A model generated the notes under the pieces. The model saw only the letters and a list, made by a program, of their open reading frames with translations, had not been told where the DNA came from and made no database searches. The position numbers and the translations under genes were made by a program. Positions 16,769 to 25,286 of a DNA stretch of 64,000 nt are shown piece after piece; the stretch's first letter is position 1, and each line of letters starts with the position of its first letter. Location of the stretch: assembly GCA_963598415.1 (NCBI GenBank), contig CAVBUH010000007.1, forward strand, positions 62,001 through 126,000, read 5' to 3'. The DNA comes from Colimorpha_A sp900556615. Its GTDB lineage: Bacteria > Bacillota > Clostridia > Oscillospirales > CAG-272.

Positions 16769-17875
16769 ATGAAAAATACTTTCGGCAACAATATAACCGT
16801 TACGCTTTCGGGAGAGAGCCACGGCGCCGCTATATGCGTTATTCTTGACGGAATTGCTCCCGGGACGGAAATCGATACCGATTATATCTCCTCCCGTCTT
16901 GCGCTTCGCCGTCCCGCAGGGAAAATCTCCACATCCCGCAGAGAAGCCGACGAATTTACGATTATGAGCGGTGTTTTTAATAAAAAAGCAACCGGAACAC
17001 CGATCTGTATCATGATTCCGAACAGTGATACCAAGAGCACTGATTATGAAAAAACGAAATATCTTTGCCGTCCCGGTCATGCCGATTATTCGGCAAATGA
17101 AAAATATCACGGATATCAGGATTATCGGGGAGGCGGTCATTTTTCCGGCAGAATTACGGCGGGGCTTGTTGCCGCCGGAGCAATATGTCAGCACGCGCTG
17201 AAAAATGCCGGCATTAAGCTTGCTACGCATATAAGCTCAATTGCGGGCATTTGCGACCGTTCTTTTTGTCATTATGAAAACGATATAAAATATCTTTCCG
17301 ATAAAAGCTTTCCGACGCTTGACGAAGAACGCGGCGAGGAGATGAGGCGCGCAATCGCGTCGGCAGCAGCCGACGGCGATAGTGTAGGAGGTATTCTTGA
17401 AACGGCGGTCATCGGGATGCCTGCCGGAGTGGGAGAGCCGTGGTTTGATTCCTTTGAGGGTATGCTGTCCCATATACTGTTCTCGATTCCCGGTATAAAG
17501 GGGATTGAATTCGGAGCGGGGTTCTCTTTTGCGGACATGAAAGGAAGCGAGGCGAACGATCCGTTCCGTATGAACGGAGACAGAATTGTTACCTCTTCCA
17601 ATCATAATGGCGGAATTAACGGCGGTATTACAAACGGGATGCCGATCCTTTTTCGCTGTGCAGTGAAGCCTACCCCATCCATTGCAAAGGAACAGCTTAC
17701 CGTGTCGCTGGATACGATGACAGACGCTTTTCTTTCGGTAAAGGGACGCCATGATCCCTGCATTGTCCACAGAGCGGCTTCGGTGGTCAGTGCCTGTACG
17801 GCAATTGCCGTTCTGGATATGCTGTCGGGCAGATACGGTACTGATTTAAGGCAATATCACACAATTACCGGATAA
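16769..17875 (+). CDS. aroC: Chorismate synthase
   Basis: AroC makes chorismate from EPSP with reduced FMN. The 368-aa protein carries the family signatures GESHGAAICV near residue 12, the RPGHADY motif, the region DYRGGGHFSGRITA, and the C-terminal KGRHDPCI..RA segment. A family 1/2 hybrid element has inserted at a TTAA that overlaps the 3' end, so the final eight or so codons (after GTDL) and the stop are element sequence. The catalytic core is complete, and the enzyme is probably functional with an altered tail. It is transcribed from its own promoter at 16668-16696. Confidence 0.94.
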   Translation: MKNTFGNNITVTLSGESHGAAICVILDGIAPGTEIDTDYISSRLALRRPAGKISTSRREADEFTIMSGVFNKKATGTPICIMIPNSDTKSTDYEKTKYLCRPGHADYSANEKYHGYQDYRGGGHFSGRITAGLVAAGAICQHALKNAGIKLATHISSIAGICDRSFCHYENDIKYLSDKSFPTLDEERGEEMRRAIASAAADGDSVGGILETAVIGMPAGVGEPWFDSFEGMLSHILFSIPGIKGIEFGAGFSFADMKGSEANDPFRMNGDRIVTSSNHNGGINGGITNGMPILFRCAVKPTPSIAKEQLTVSLDTMTDAFLSVKGRHDPCIVHRAASVVSACTAIAVLDMLSGRYGTDLRQYHTITG

Positions 17876-18112
17876 CGCCTTGACAGCACAGCTGCTTGCA
17901 TATTTTTCGTCAGACGATACCAATTGAGGAGGCAGGATCGACTTCTCTGCCGACAAAATTTGTGAAGTATGACGGAAAAGGGACAAGCAGCTATGTGTAA
18001 AGTCACAAGCCGTGCACCCAGCGGTGTTGCCCTACCCATATTCCTGCGTTTTTTCCTTGCCGTTCAAAAAATCATCTCGGAAATCTGCATAACTGATTTA
18101 TTCAGCGATTCC
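17850..18112 (+). mobile_element. Hybrid family 1 / family 2 element at the end of aroC
   Basis: Left end GGCAATATCACACAATTACC belongs to family 1; right end TTTATTCAGCGATTCC belongs to family 2. It is flanked by TTAA at 17846-17849 and 18113-18116. Compared with the nested copies at 28233-28565 and 53003-53338, the left part of family 2 is missing. It supplies the last codons of aroC. Confidence 0.75.
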
Positions 18113-18205
18113 TTAATGGGACTGAAGCTTGGAGACCGGCGTGAAGGATAAAATGCAGCGTAGATTAAAGCAGATAGATATATTTCACGTATATGTTCTC
18201 TGCCG

Positions 18206-18230
18206 AAATGGGATCTTCCCCATTTTTATT
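18206..18230 (+). terminator. Probable terminator between aroC and aroE-aroK
   Basis: AAATGGG (18206-18212) pairs with CCCATTT (18219-18225) and is followed by a T-rich run. It would end aroC transcripts after the inserted element. Confidence 0.55.
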
Positions 18231-18298
18231 TTCTTGGAAAACACGGGAGAGTTTTTATTACTGTTTGCGCTGCCGCAGAGCGGCGGAATGGAGATTGT

Positions 18299-19564
18299 AT
18301 GGAATACGGATTGATCGGAGAAAGGCTGGGACATAGCTTTTCAAAGATAATACATAATAAGATAAATTCTTACAATTATGAGCTGAAAGAGCTTTTACCC
18401 GCAGAGCTTGAACCGTTTATGCTTGCGCGGGATTTTAAGGGAATTAATGTTACAATACCGTATAAAAAAGACGTTATTTCCTATCTTTCTCATATAGACG
18501 CTTCGGCGGAAAAAATCGGAGCGGTGAATACCGTTGTCAACCGCGGCGGAGAGCTATACGGCTACAATACCGATATTTTCGGGTTGGAAATGCTGATAAA
18601 GCGTGTTCTTGCCCTATCCGGGAGAGCGGATCTTTCGGGGCTTAAGGTGTTGATTACCGGTACAGGAGGAACTTCTCTTACAGCGGCAGCGGCTGCTGAA
18701 GCGCTTGGTGCTGCCGCTGCTGTGAGAGTCAGTAGAAGTGGCAGAGACGGTGCGTTGACCTACCGCGAGGCGGAGGCAGAATTTGCCGACGCCGGATTTA
18801 TCATTAACTGTACTCCCTGCGGAATGTTTCCCGACGACGAAAATATGCCGATGTCCCTTTCTCCTTTTACCGGTCTTGCCGGCGTCGTTGATGTCATTTA
18901 CAATCCGCTTCGGACAAGGCTTGTCCGTTCGGCACTTGATAAGGGGATTCCTGCGGAGGGAGGGCTTTATATGCTGGTCGCTCAGGCGGTTTCCGCTTAT
19001 GAATTGTTTTTTGGAACGGAAGCGGAGAAAGAACTTACCGATGGGATTTACTCCGAACTCTTTTCTCAAAAGGAAAATATTGTTCTTATCGGGATGCCGG
19101 CTTCGGGAAAAACGACCGTCGGAAAATACGTGGCGAAGAAGCTCGGCAGACGTTTTATCGATTCCGATTCGGAGATTGAAAAAACGGAAGGAATGTCCAT
19201 TCCGGACATTTTTGCACAGCGTGGGGAAAAATATTTTCGAGAGGTTGAAAGCAGGATAATTTCCGAGCTTTCGTCGGGAATAAACGGAGCGGTCATTGCA
19301 ACGGGAGGCGGCGCTGTTTTAAATCGAAGCAATATTGACAAGCTGAAAGCAAACGGCAGGGTATATTGGCTTGACAGACCGCTTGAAGCCCTCATGCCTA
19401 CCGCGGACAGACCTACGGCTTCTAATTTTGAAGATATAAAAAAACGATTTATGGAAAGATTTCCGCTGTATAAATCGCTTTGTGACGCGAGAGTGCCGGC
19501 GTATGGGAATATTGATGTTGTGGGCAAAAGGATTATAAAGGATTTTTTGAAGAATAACGGATGA
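18299..19564 (+). CDS. aroE-aroK: Fused shikimate dehydrogenase - shikimate kinase
   Basis: One 421-aa protein performs two consecutive steps: reduction of 3-dehydroshikimate to shikimate, and its phosphorylation. Residues 1-252 are AroE, with shikimate-binding GHSFSK, catalytic K56 (IPYKK), D92 (NTD) and the NADP loop GTGGTS (121-126). Residues 258-421 are AroK, with Walker A GMPASGKT (265-272), the acidic IDSDSEIE, RG.KYFRE and ATGGGAV (334-340). No stop or frameshift separates the domains. Fusions of AroE and AroK are known but not common in Clostridia. The start is ATG 18299 after GGAATGGAG. Confidence 0.94.
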   Translation: MEYGLIGERLGHSFSKIIHNKINSYNYELKELLPAELEPFMLARDFKGINVTIPYKKDVISYLSHIDASAEKIGAVNTVVNRGGELYGYNTDIFGLEMLIKRVLALSGRADLSGLKVLITGTGGTSLTAAAAAEALGAAAAVRVSRSGRDGALTYREAEAEFADAGFIINCTPCGMFPDDENMPMSLSPFTGLAGVVDVIYNPLRTRLVRSALDKGIPAEGGLYMLVAQAVSAYELFFGTEAEKELTDGIYSELFSQKENIVLIGMPASGKTTVGKYVAKKLGRRFIDSDSEIEKTEGMSIPDIFAQRGEKYFREVESRIISELSSGINGAVIATGGGAVLNRSNIDKLKANGRVYWLDRPLEALMPTADRPTASNFEDIKKRFMERFPLYKSLCDARVPAYGNIDVVGKRIIKDFLKNNG

Positions 19565-19705
19565 TCGATTTGTTTCTCAGACGGACAAAAAATGCGGAAG
19601 CAGTGTTGTCCCGTCGTTTTATGAGGCGAATTCTGATGGAAATTTTATACTTTGATCTGTTTTTTCGGTGTATGAGACCTTTCTGCCCTTCCAGAAGGAG
19701 AAGAT

Positions 19706-20905
19706 ATGAATACGGAAATTAAAAAAGGTAGATATACAGGCGTCGTAAAAGCGCCGCCGTCGAAAAGCGCCGCGCACAGATTGTTGATTTGCGCGGGACT
19801 TTGTGAAGGGCGGAGCGTGGTGCACGGAATAAGCGAGTCCGAGGATATGAAAGCAACGCTTGACTGTCTTCGTGCTCTCGGAGCGGTATGCACAAAAGAA
19901 GGCGATACCGTTACGGTTTTGGGGGCGGATCCCATGAAACGGAGGGATGCAGTTTTTCCCTGCCGGGAGAGCGGAAGCACACTCCGGTTTTTTATACCGT
20001 TGTGCCTGCTTTCCGAAAGCGAGGCAAGGCTGACCGGAAGCCGTACGCTTTTGTCGCGTCCGCTTGACGTATATGAGGAAATCTGTGCGGGACAAGGCTT
20101 GAGCTTTGAAGGCTCGGATGACGGTATAATTGTTTCCGGTGCGCTTTCCAGCGGATATTTTAAGATTCCGGGCGATATTTCAAGTCAGTTTATAAGCGGA
20201 CTTATGTTTGCGCTTCCTTTGCTTGACGGATACAGCGTGATAGAACTGATTCCTCCCGTGGCTTCAAAGCCTTATATCGATATGACTGCCAATGCTCTTT
20301 CGAAGTTTGGAATAAGAACGGAGATGACCTCCGATAACAGAATTATTATTCCGGGCGGTCAAAAGTATCAGCCTGCCGAAGTGAGCGCGGAGGGAGATTG
20401 GTCAAACGCCGCATTCTTTCTGGCGTTGGAGGCGCTCGGCAACGATATCGAGGTGAACGGACTGGACAGAGATACGCTTCAGGGAGATGCGGTGATCAAA
20501 AAGCTGCTCGGAAGGCTTATGAGAAGCAGACCGACAATTTGTGTTGATTCCTGTCCTGATCTTGCCCCGGTGCTTATGGCTGTTGCCGCTGCTGCGAACG
20601 GCTGTGAGCTTGTCGGAACCGATCGCCTTAAAATAAAGGAGAGTGACAGGGGACAAGCTATGGCTGACGAGCTTGCTAAATTCGGTGCTACGGTTATGAT
20701 CGGGGATAACTGTATTTCGGTTATTCCTCCGGAGACGCTTAAAGCGCCCGACATACCGATAGACGGGCACAACGATCACCGTATTGTAATGGCGTGCGCG
20801 GTACTCCTTACCCTTACAGGCGGGACGATTTCCGGATCAGAGGCGGTTAATAAAAGCTACCCCAATTTCTTCCGCGATTTGTTTTCCCTTTTCCGTGAGG
20901 AGTAA
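19706..20905 (+). CDS. aroA: 3-phosphoshikimate 1-carboxyvinyltransferase (EPSP synthase)
   Basis: AroA joins PEP to shikimate-3-phosphate. The 399-aa protein shows PPSKSAAHR at 17-25, ESGSTLRFF, GDISSQFISGLM, and the C-terminal KESDRG and HNDHRIVM signatures. AGAAGGAGA precedes the ATG. It lies 141 bp after aroE-aroK in the same direction, and the order E/K then A then C-branch genes suits one pathway cluster. Confidence 0.96.
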   Translation: MNTEIKKGRYTGVVKAPPSKSAAHRLLICAGLCEGRSVVHGISESEDMKATLDCLRALGAVCTKEGDTVTVLGADPMKRRDAVFPCRESGSTLRFFIPLCLLSESEARLTGSRTLLSRPLDVYEEICAGQGLSFEGSDDGIIVSGALSSGYFKIPGDISSQFISGLMFALPLLDGYSVIELIPPVASKPYIDMTANALSKFGIRTEMTSDNRIIIPGGQKYQPAEVSAEGDWSNAAFFLALEALGNDIEVNGLDRDTLQGDAVIKKLLGRLMRSRPTICVDSCPDLAPVLMAVAAAANGCELVGTDRLKIKESDRGQAMADELAKFGATVMIGDNCISVIPPETLKAPDIPIDGHNDHRIVMACAVLLTLTGGTISGSEAVNKSYPNFFRDLFSLFREE

Positions 20906-20952
20906 ATACAGGGTATATCATTCTAATACCGGGGGCAAAGAGGCTTGAAAAA

Positions 20953-22011
20953 ATGAAAAGAGTTTTTGCAGCACTGATATTTTTTATTTTCATAATGACG
21001 GCGATGCTGTCAAGTTGTTATGCGTTGGACGGAATACGGGAAGAATCTCCCAAAAAGCTTACCGCTTTTGGAGACAGTATATCATACGGATACGGCCTTG
21101 AAAACAGAGAGCATGACGGCTGTGTTTATCTTGCCGCGTCAAAGCTTGGATACGGTGTCGATAACTATGCGGTGAACGGTATGACAAGCGATGGTTTGAG
21201 GGAGCTTTTGCTTGGAATGGATTCTCAAACGCGAGATAGCGTGGCTGCAGCTTTGGTTATCACCGTGACGATAGGCTCTAATGATTTGCTTGTATCACTG
21301 AAAAGAGTGGCAGGCGATGCTCTGGATTCAGTTCAGAATGGCGAAAAATTTTTTGAAGCTATTTCTTCTGTGCTTACCTCCGACTCGGCAAAAGACATAT
21401 TTGAAGCCGCCATTGCTCATTTCGGTGAAAATTTGCCTGAGATATACGGTATGCTGAGGGAGCTTAATCCTTATGCGAAAATCGTATTCGCTGAGATATA
21501 TAATCCGTATTATGGCGTTACGCTGTTTGATTTTTCAAATATATGCGATGAATATATCAGAAAAATGAACGATATTATCCATGCTGCTTCGGAGACATTG
21601 GCATATAGTACAGCAAAGGTGTATGAACCCTTTAACCGTGAAGGCATTACCAATGTCAGTGCCGCTGCACTTGAATTTGATCCTCATCCCAACAAGGCGG
21701 GACATGAGGTTTATGCAAAAGCATTGCTTGCGGCGATAGACAGCGGGACCTTTGCGGAGATATCAGAAGCAGCTTCGGGAGCATTACCTTCGGATTTTTT
21801 TGCAGATACGTTTTTTTCGTCAGGGATACCGGAAAGCTCCGAAAGTGTGGAAGGACAAACGGAAGAGACACTCTCCAGCGAAGCAGCAGAACCTTCGGAG
21901 CGTGTCAGAGGCAGCGGAATTCTTCTTGCCGCGGCGGGTATTTCGGCGGCGATCGGAATAATCTGTATCGTATGGAAGGGGAATTCCGAAAGAAACGGTG
22001 TGCGCCGCTGA
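20953..22011 (+). CDS. SGNH/GDSL-family hydrolase, lipoprotein with C-terminal anchor
   Basis: This 352-aa secreted esterase-like protein has a lipobox LSSC (C22), block I FGDSIS with the nucleophilic serine, block III GSND, and block V D-x-H (DPHPNKAGH). After the catalytic domain comes a Ser/Glu-rich linker and a hydrophobic segment near the end, giving a second membrane anchor. It sits between aroA and tyrA, but its activity (ester hydrolysis on a surface or glycan substrate) does not belong to the pathway. The substrate is unknown. Confidence 0.85.
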   Translation: MKRVFAALIFFIFIMTAMLSSCYALDGIREESPKKLTAFGDSISYGYGLENREHDGCVYLAASKLGYGVDNYAVNGMTSDGLRELLLGMDSQTRDSVAAALVITVTIGSNDLLVSLKRVAGDALDSVQNGEKFFEAISSVLTSDSAKDIFEAAIAHFGENLPEIYGMLRELNPYAKIVFAEIYNPYYGVTLFDFSNICDEYIRKMNDIIHAASETLAYSTAKVYEPFNREGITNVSAAALEFDPHPNKAGHEVYAKALLAAIDSGTFAEISEAASGALPSDFFADTFFSSGIPESSESVEGQTEETLSSEAAEPSERVRGSGILLAAAGISAAIGIICIVWKGNSERNGVRR

Positions 22012-22086
22012 TTTCTCTTGTCTGTCGGCGTACAGTGAATGTGGCATATGAAATAACAAATAGATGGTATTGAAAAAGGAATTACT

Positions 22087-22953
22087 ATGAAACTCGGTAA
22101 AGATACACGAATACTGATTGTAGGACTCGGACTTATGGGAGGAAGCTATGCAATTGCTTTGAAGAAGAAAGGATATAGCGTCGGCTGTATTACTCTTGAA
22201 CAGGAATCAATAGACTATGCTCTCGAAAAAGGAATGATTGATTATGGAACCACAGAACCGTCTCCTGAGGTGATAGGAGCAGCGGATCTTGTGATATTTG
22301 CATTGTATCCGCATGTTTTTATCGAATGGATAGAAAAATACCAAAAGTATTTTCACCCGGGAACCGTTCTTTCCGATGTTACGGGAGTAAAGAGCTCGAT
22401 TGTATATAAAATACAGTTAATGCTGCGTTCCGATGTTGAATTTATTGCCGCCCATCCTATGACGGGACGGGAGGTATACGGCGTTTGGAACAGTACCGAC
22501 AAGAGCTTTGGTGAAGCAAATTATATTGTTACTCCTACTGACAAAAACACAAAGGAAGCAATTGAGCTTGCCAAAGAGCTTGGCAGAGAAATGGGGTTTG
22601 CAAAAATTTCGGAGCTTACCCCCGAGGCTCATGATGAGGTTATCGCTTTTGTATCACAGCTTGCACACTGCATCGCTATTACGCTTATGACCTGTAACGA
22701 GCTTGAAAGACTTGAGGATTATACGGGTAACTCTTTTCGTGACCTTACCAGAATTGCCCATATTAACGAAAATATGTGGAGCGAGTTGTTTATGATGAAC
22801 AGGAAGGCGCTTCTTAATGAAATGGAGCTTTTTTCAAAACAATTTGATAAGCTGAAAAACAGTCTTGAAACAGGAGATATCGAAACCATGAAAGAAATTA
22901 TGCGTAAATCGACAACCCGACGTGATGCGTTTGACAATATCCAAAAGGAATAA
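22087..22953 (+). CDS. tyrA: Prephenate dehydrogenase
   Basis: TyrA oxidises prephenate to 4-hydroxyphenylpyruvate for tyrosine. The 288-aa protein has the NAD-binding GLGLMGGS (13-20), then AAHPMTGRE, and the C-terminal helical domain with SQLAHCIAI and FRDLTRIA. There is no ACT domain, unlike some TyrA proteins, so feedback control through ACT is not expected. AAAGGA lies before the ATG. It is in the aromatic cluster between aroA and the DAHP synthase. Confidence 0.94.
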   Translation: MKLGKDTRILIVGLGLMGGSYAIALKKKGYSVGCITLEQESIDYALEKGMIDYGTTEPSPEVIGAADLVIFALYPHVFIEWIEKYQKYFHPGTVLSDVTGVKSSIVYKIQLMLRSDVEFIAAHPMTGREVYGVWNSTDKSFGEANYIVTPTDKNTKEAIELAKELGREMGFAKISELTPEAHDEVIAFVSQLAHCIAITLMTCNELERLEDYTGNSFRDLTRIAHINENMWSELFMMNRKALLNEMELFSKQFDKLKNSLETGDIETMKEIMRKSTTRRDAFDNIQKE

Positions 22954-23028
22954 GCGGTTACTGCTTTGAAAACACCTCTTTTCTATTTCAACGTCAGGTA
23001 AAGGTCACGGAAACACGGTTTTTTTCAA

Positions 23029-23201
23029 GGCAATACCGCACATATGCGTAGCTAACGCCTTTATTGCGTATTTGCCTGCAGCTTTTCCGTCAACCTTCAC
23101 AAATTTCGTCGGCAGAGGAGTTACTCCTGCCTCCTCTATTTGTATTGTCTGACGAATAATCCTGCGGCGCAGCCGCACAACAATCATTGCGCGGTATTGC
23201 C
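23029..23201 (-). mobile_element. Family 1 inverted-repeat element
   Basis: A 173-bp copy runs from GGCAATACCGCACA to TGCGCGGTATTGCC between tyrA and the DAHP synthase gene. The flanks (TCAA and AAAA) have decayed from TTAA, which suggests an older insertion. Confidence 0.8.
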
Positions 23202-23303
23202 AAAATAAATTATCTTATATACAACAAAATAAAGTCCCAATGAAAAAATAAATGAAATCACTGCAAAGGTCATTATTCTTTGCTGAAGAAAGGAAGAAAT
23301 GCC

Positions 23304-24332
23304 ATGAATATGGAATTTTACAGAAAGCTCCCGATACCGAAGGAAATCAAGGAGCAGTATCCGCTTTCTCCGGAGCTTGCGGAAAGAAAGAGCGCGGAAG
23401 ACGCGGAGATACGGAAGATATTTACAGGGGAATCTGATAAGTTTCTGTTGGTGATAGGACCTTGTTCTGCCGATAATGAGGATTCGGTTATTGATTATAT
23501 CTCCCGTTTAAGAACAGTTCAGGATAAGGTGAGAGATAAAATTGTCATCGTTCCGAGAATATATACCAATAAGCCGAGAACAACGGGAGACGGCTATAAG
23601 GGCATGCTCCATCAGCCGAATCCCAATGAACGTCCCGATATGCTTAAGGGTGTTATTGCAATTCGTTCTCTTCATATGAGGGCTCTCAGCGAAACAGGTT
23701 TCTCCTGTGCCGATGAGATGCTTTATCCTGAAAATCACCGCTATCTTTCTGACGTACTGTCCTATGTGGCGGTGGGCGCCCGTTCGGTTGAGGATCAGCA
23801 GCATCGTCTTTGCGCAAGCGGTCTTGATATTCCCTGCGGAATGAAAAATCCGACAAGCGGCGACATTTCGATTATGCTTAATTCCATCACTGCCGCACAG
23901 CATTCCCACACCTTTATTTATCGTGGATGGGAGGTAAAATCTCTCGGAAATCCTCTTGCTCATGCGATTTTGCGCGGATATGTCGATGATCATGGCGTGG
24001 CACACCCGAATTATCATTATGAAGATCTTATCGGATTATTTAACGCTTATTCGGAAAAGGGACTTCAAAATATGGCGGTTCTTGTCGATACCAATCACTC
24101 TAATTCGGGTAAGAATTGGCTTGAGCAGATCAGGATCGCGAAGGAAGTCCTTCATAGCTGCCGCTATTCAAAGGATGTAAGAAGTTTTGTGAAGGGGCTT
24201 ATGATAGAGAGCTATATTGAAGACGGAGCTCAGAAGATAGGGGAGAATATTTATGGCAAATCCATAACCGATCCCTGTCTCGGATGGGCAAAAACCGAGC
24301 ATTTGATTTATGAAATCGCTGACAGTCTTTAA
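23304..24332 (+). CDS. aroF: 3-deoxy-7-phosphoheptulonate (DAHP) synthase, AroFGH type
   Basis: This enzyme condenses PEP and erythrose-4-phosphate, the entry step of the shikimate pathway. The 342-aa protein is a class I-alpha (E. coli AroF/G/H-like) enzyme: IGPCSADNEDSV, the KPRTT.GYKG motif, GARSVEDQQHR, GMKNPTSGD and DTNHSNSGK are visible. An N-terminal extension of about 40 residues may give allosteric control by an aromatic amino acid, as in E. coli. The ATG at 23304 follows AAAGGAAG; an upstream ATG at 23280 is less well placed. Which amino acid inhibits it cannot be told. Confidence 0.93.
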   Translation: MNMEFYRKLPIPKEIKEQYPLSPELAERKSAEDAEIRKIFTGESDKFLLVIGPCSADNEDSVIDYISRLRTVQDKVRDKIVIVPRIYTNKPRTTGDGYKGMLHQPNPNERPDMLKGVIAIRSLHMRALSETGFSCADEMLYPENHRYLSDVLSYVAVGARSVEDQQHRLCASGLDIPCGMKNPTSGDISIMLNSITAAQHSHTFIYRGWEVKSLGNPLAHAILRGYVDDHGVAHPNYHYEDLIGLFNAYSEKGLQNMAVLVDTNHSNSGKNWLEQIRIAKEVLHSCRYSKDVRSFVKGLMIESYIEDGAQKIGENIYGKSITDPCLGWAKTEHLIYEIADSL

Positions 24333-24393
24333 TTTGTAATACTCCGACAGGTTTAACCATCGGTGTTTTATGTTGACATAGAATCATAATTAA

Positions 24394-24438
24394 GGAATCG
24401 CTGATTAAATCTGCGTTAACGATTTATTCAGTGATTCC
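24394..24438. mobile_element. Family 2 element, 45-bp form
   Basis: A near-palindrome GGAATCGCTGATTAAATC to GATTTATTCAGTGATTCC is flanked by TTAA at 24390-24393 and 24439-24442. It has the same length as the copy at 11474-11518. Confidence 0.8.
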
Positions 24439-24480
24439 TTAAGTCAGTAAATCTTCTTTATCAGTCCGGAGGGAAGCGAT

Positions 24481-24951
24481 ATGAGACTTTTATTCAAACA
24501 GCGGTTCTTTTCGTGGTTTGACAGCTATGATGTATATAATGAAAAAGGGGAACCGATATACACGGTAAAGGGACAGCTTTCATGGGGGCACTGTTTAAAA
24601 ATATTCGATTTTCAGGGGGAGTATGTCGGTACGGTAAAGGAAAGGATATTCACTTTTTTGCCTAAATTCGAGATGTATCTCGGAGACAGCTATTTTGGCT
24701 GTATCAGCAAGGAATTTTCCTTGTTTGCGCCGAGATACCATATTGACTGCTGCGGTTGGTATATAGAAGGAGACATTTTCTCGTGGGACTACAATATTTA
24801 TGAACAAGGTGGAGGCAGAATAGCGACTGTTTCCAAGCAGTTATTCAGGCTTACCGACACCTATGTGATTGATGTGCCGAACGAACAGGATGCGCTTTGC
24901 GCTCTGATGCTCGTGCTGGCAATTGATGCGGAAAAATGCGGGAAGGATTGA
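24481..24951 (+). CDS. LURP-one-related / Tubby-like family protein
   Basis: This 156-aa protein matches the LURP-one-related (YxjI-like) pattern: a short N-terminal strand, VYNEKGEPIYTVKGQLSW, then FDFQGEYVGTVKER and a C-terminal amphipathic region. It has no signal peptide and should be cytoplasmic or membrane-associated. The biochemical role of the family is unclear. GGAGGGAAGCG precedes the ATG. A family 1 element has inserted seven bases after its stop. Confidence 0.8.
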   Translation: MRLLFKQRFFSWFDSYDVYNEKGEPIYTVKGQLSWGHCLKIFDFQGEYVGTVKERIFTFLPKFEMYLGDSYFGCISKEFSLFAPRYHIDCCGWYIEGDIFSWDYNIYEQGGGRIATVSKQLFRLTDTYVIDVPNEQDALCALMLVLAIDAEKCGKD

Positions 24952-24961
24952 TATGATTTAA

Positions 24962-25134
24962 GGCAATACCGCACAAGGATTGTTGTGCAGTCACGCCGCC
25001 GGATTTTTCGTCAGACAATACCAATTGAGGAAACAGGAGTGGGCTCCTCTGCCGACGAAATTGGTGAAGGTTGACGGAAAAGCTGCAAGCAAATGTGCGA
25101 CAAAGGCATTAACCGTGCACCCGGCGGTGTTGCC
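24962..25134 (+). mobile_element. Family 1 inverted-repeat element
   Basis: A 173-bp copy with ends GGCAATACCGCACAAGG and CCGGCGGTGTTGCC is flanked by TTAA at 24958-24961 and 25135-25138, directly after the LURP-one-like gene. Confidence 0.87.
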
Positions 25135-25228
25135 TTAAAGCCGAATACCGGCTGTCGATTAACCCGACGGCTGGTGTGGAGAATGAGACAGCGCATGAAA
25201 ACAAAGTTCTGATCCTTATGAAGAATTG

Positions 25229-25270
25229 AAAACCGACTCCGCCTGTTATTTAACAGGCGGAGTCGGTTTT
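25229..25270. terminator. Bidirectional terminator after the GH2 gene
   Basis: A 20-bp perfect stem (25229-25248 with 25251-25270) carries A/T runs on both sides. It lies 17 bp from the stop of the minus-strand GH2 gene. Confidence 0.88.
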
Positions 25271-25286
25271 GCCTTAAGCGTATTTT

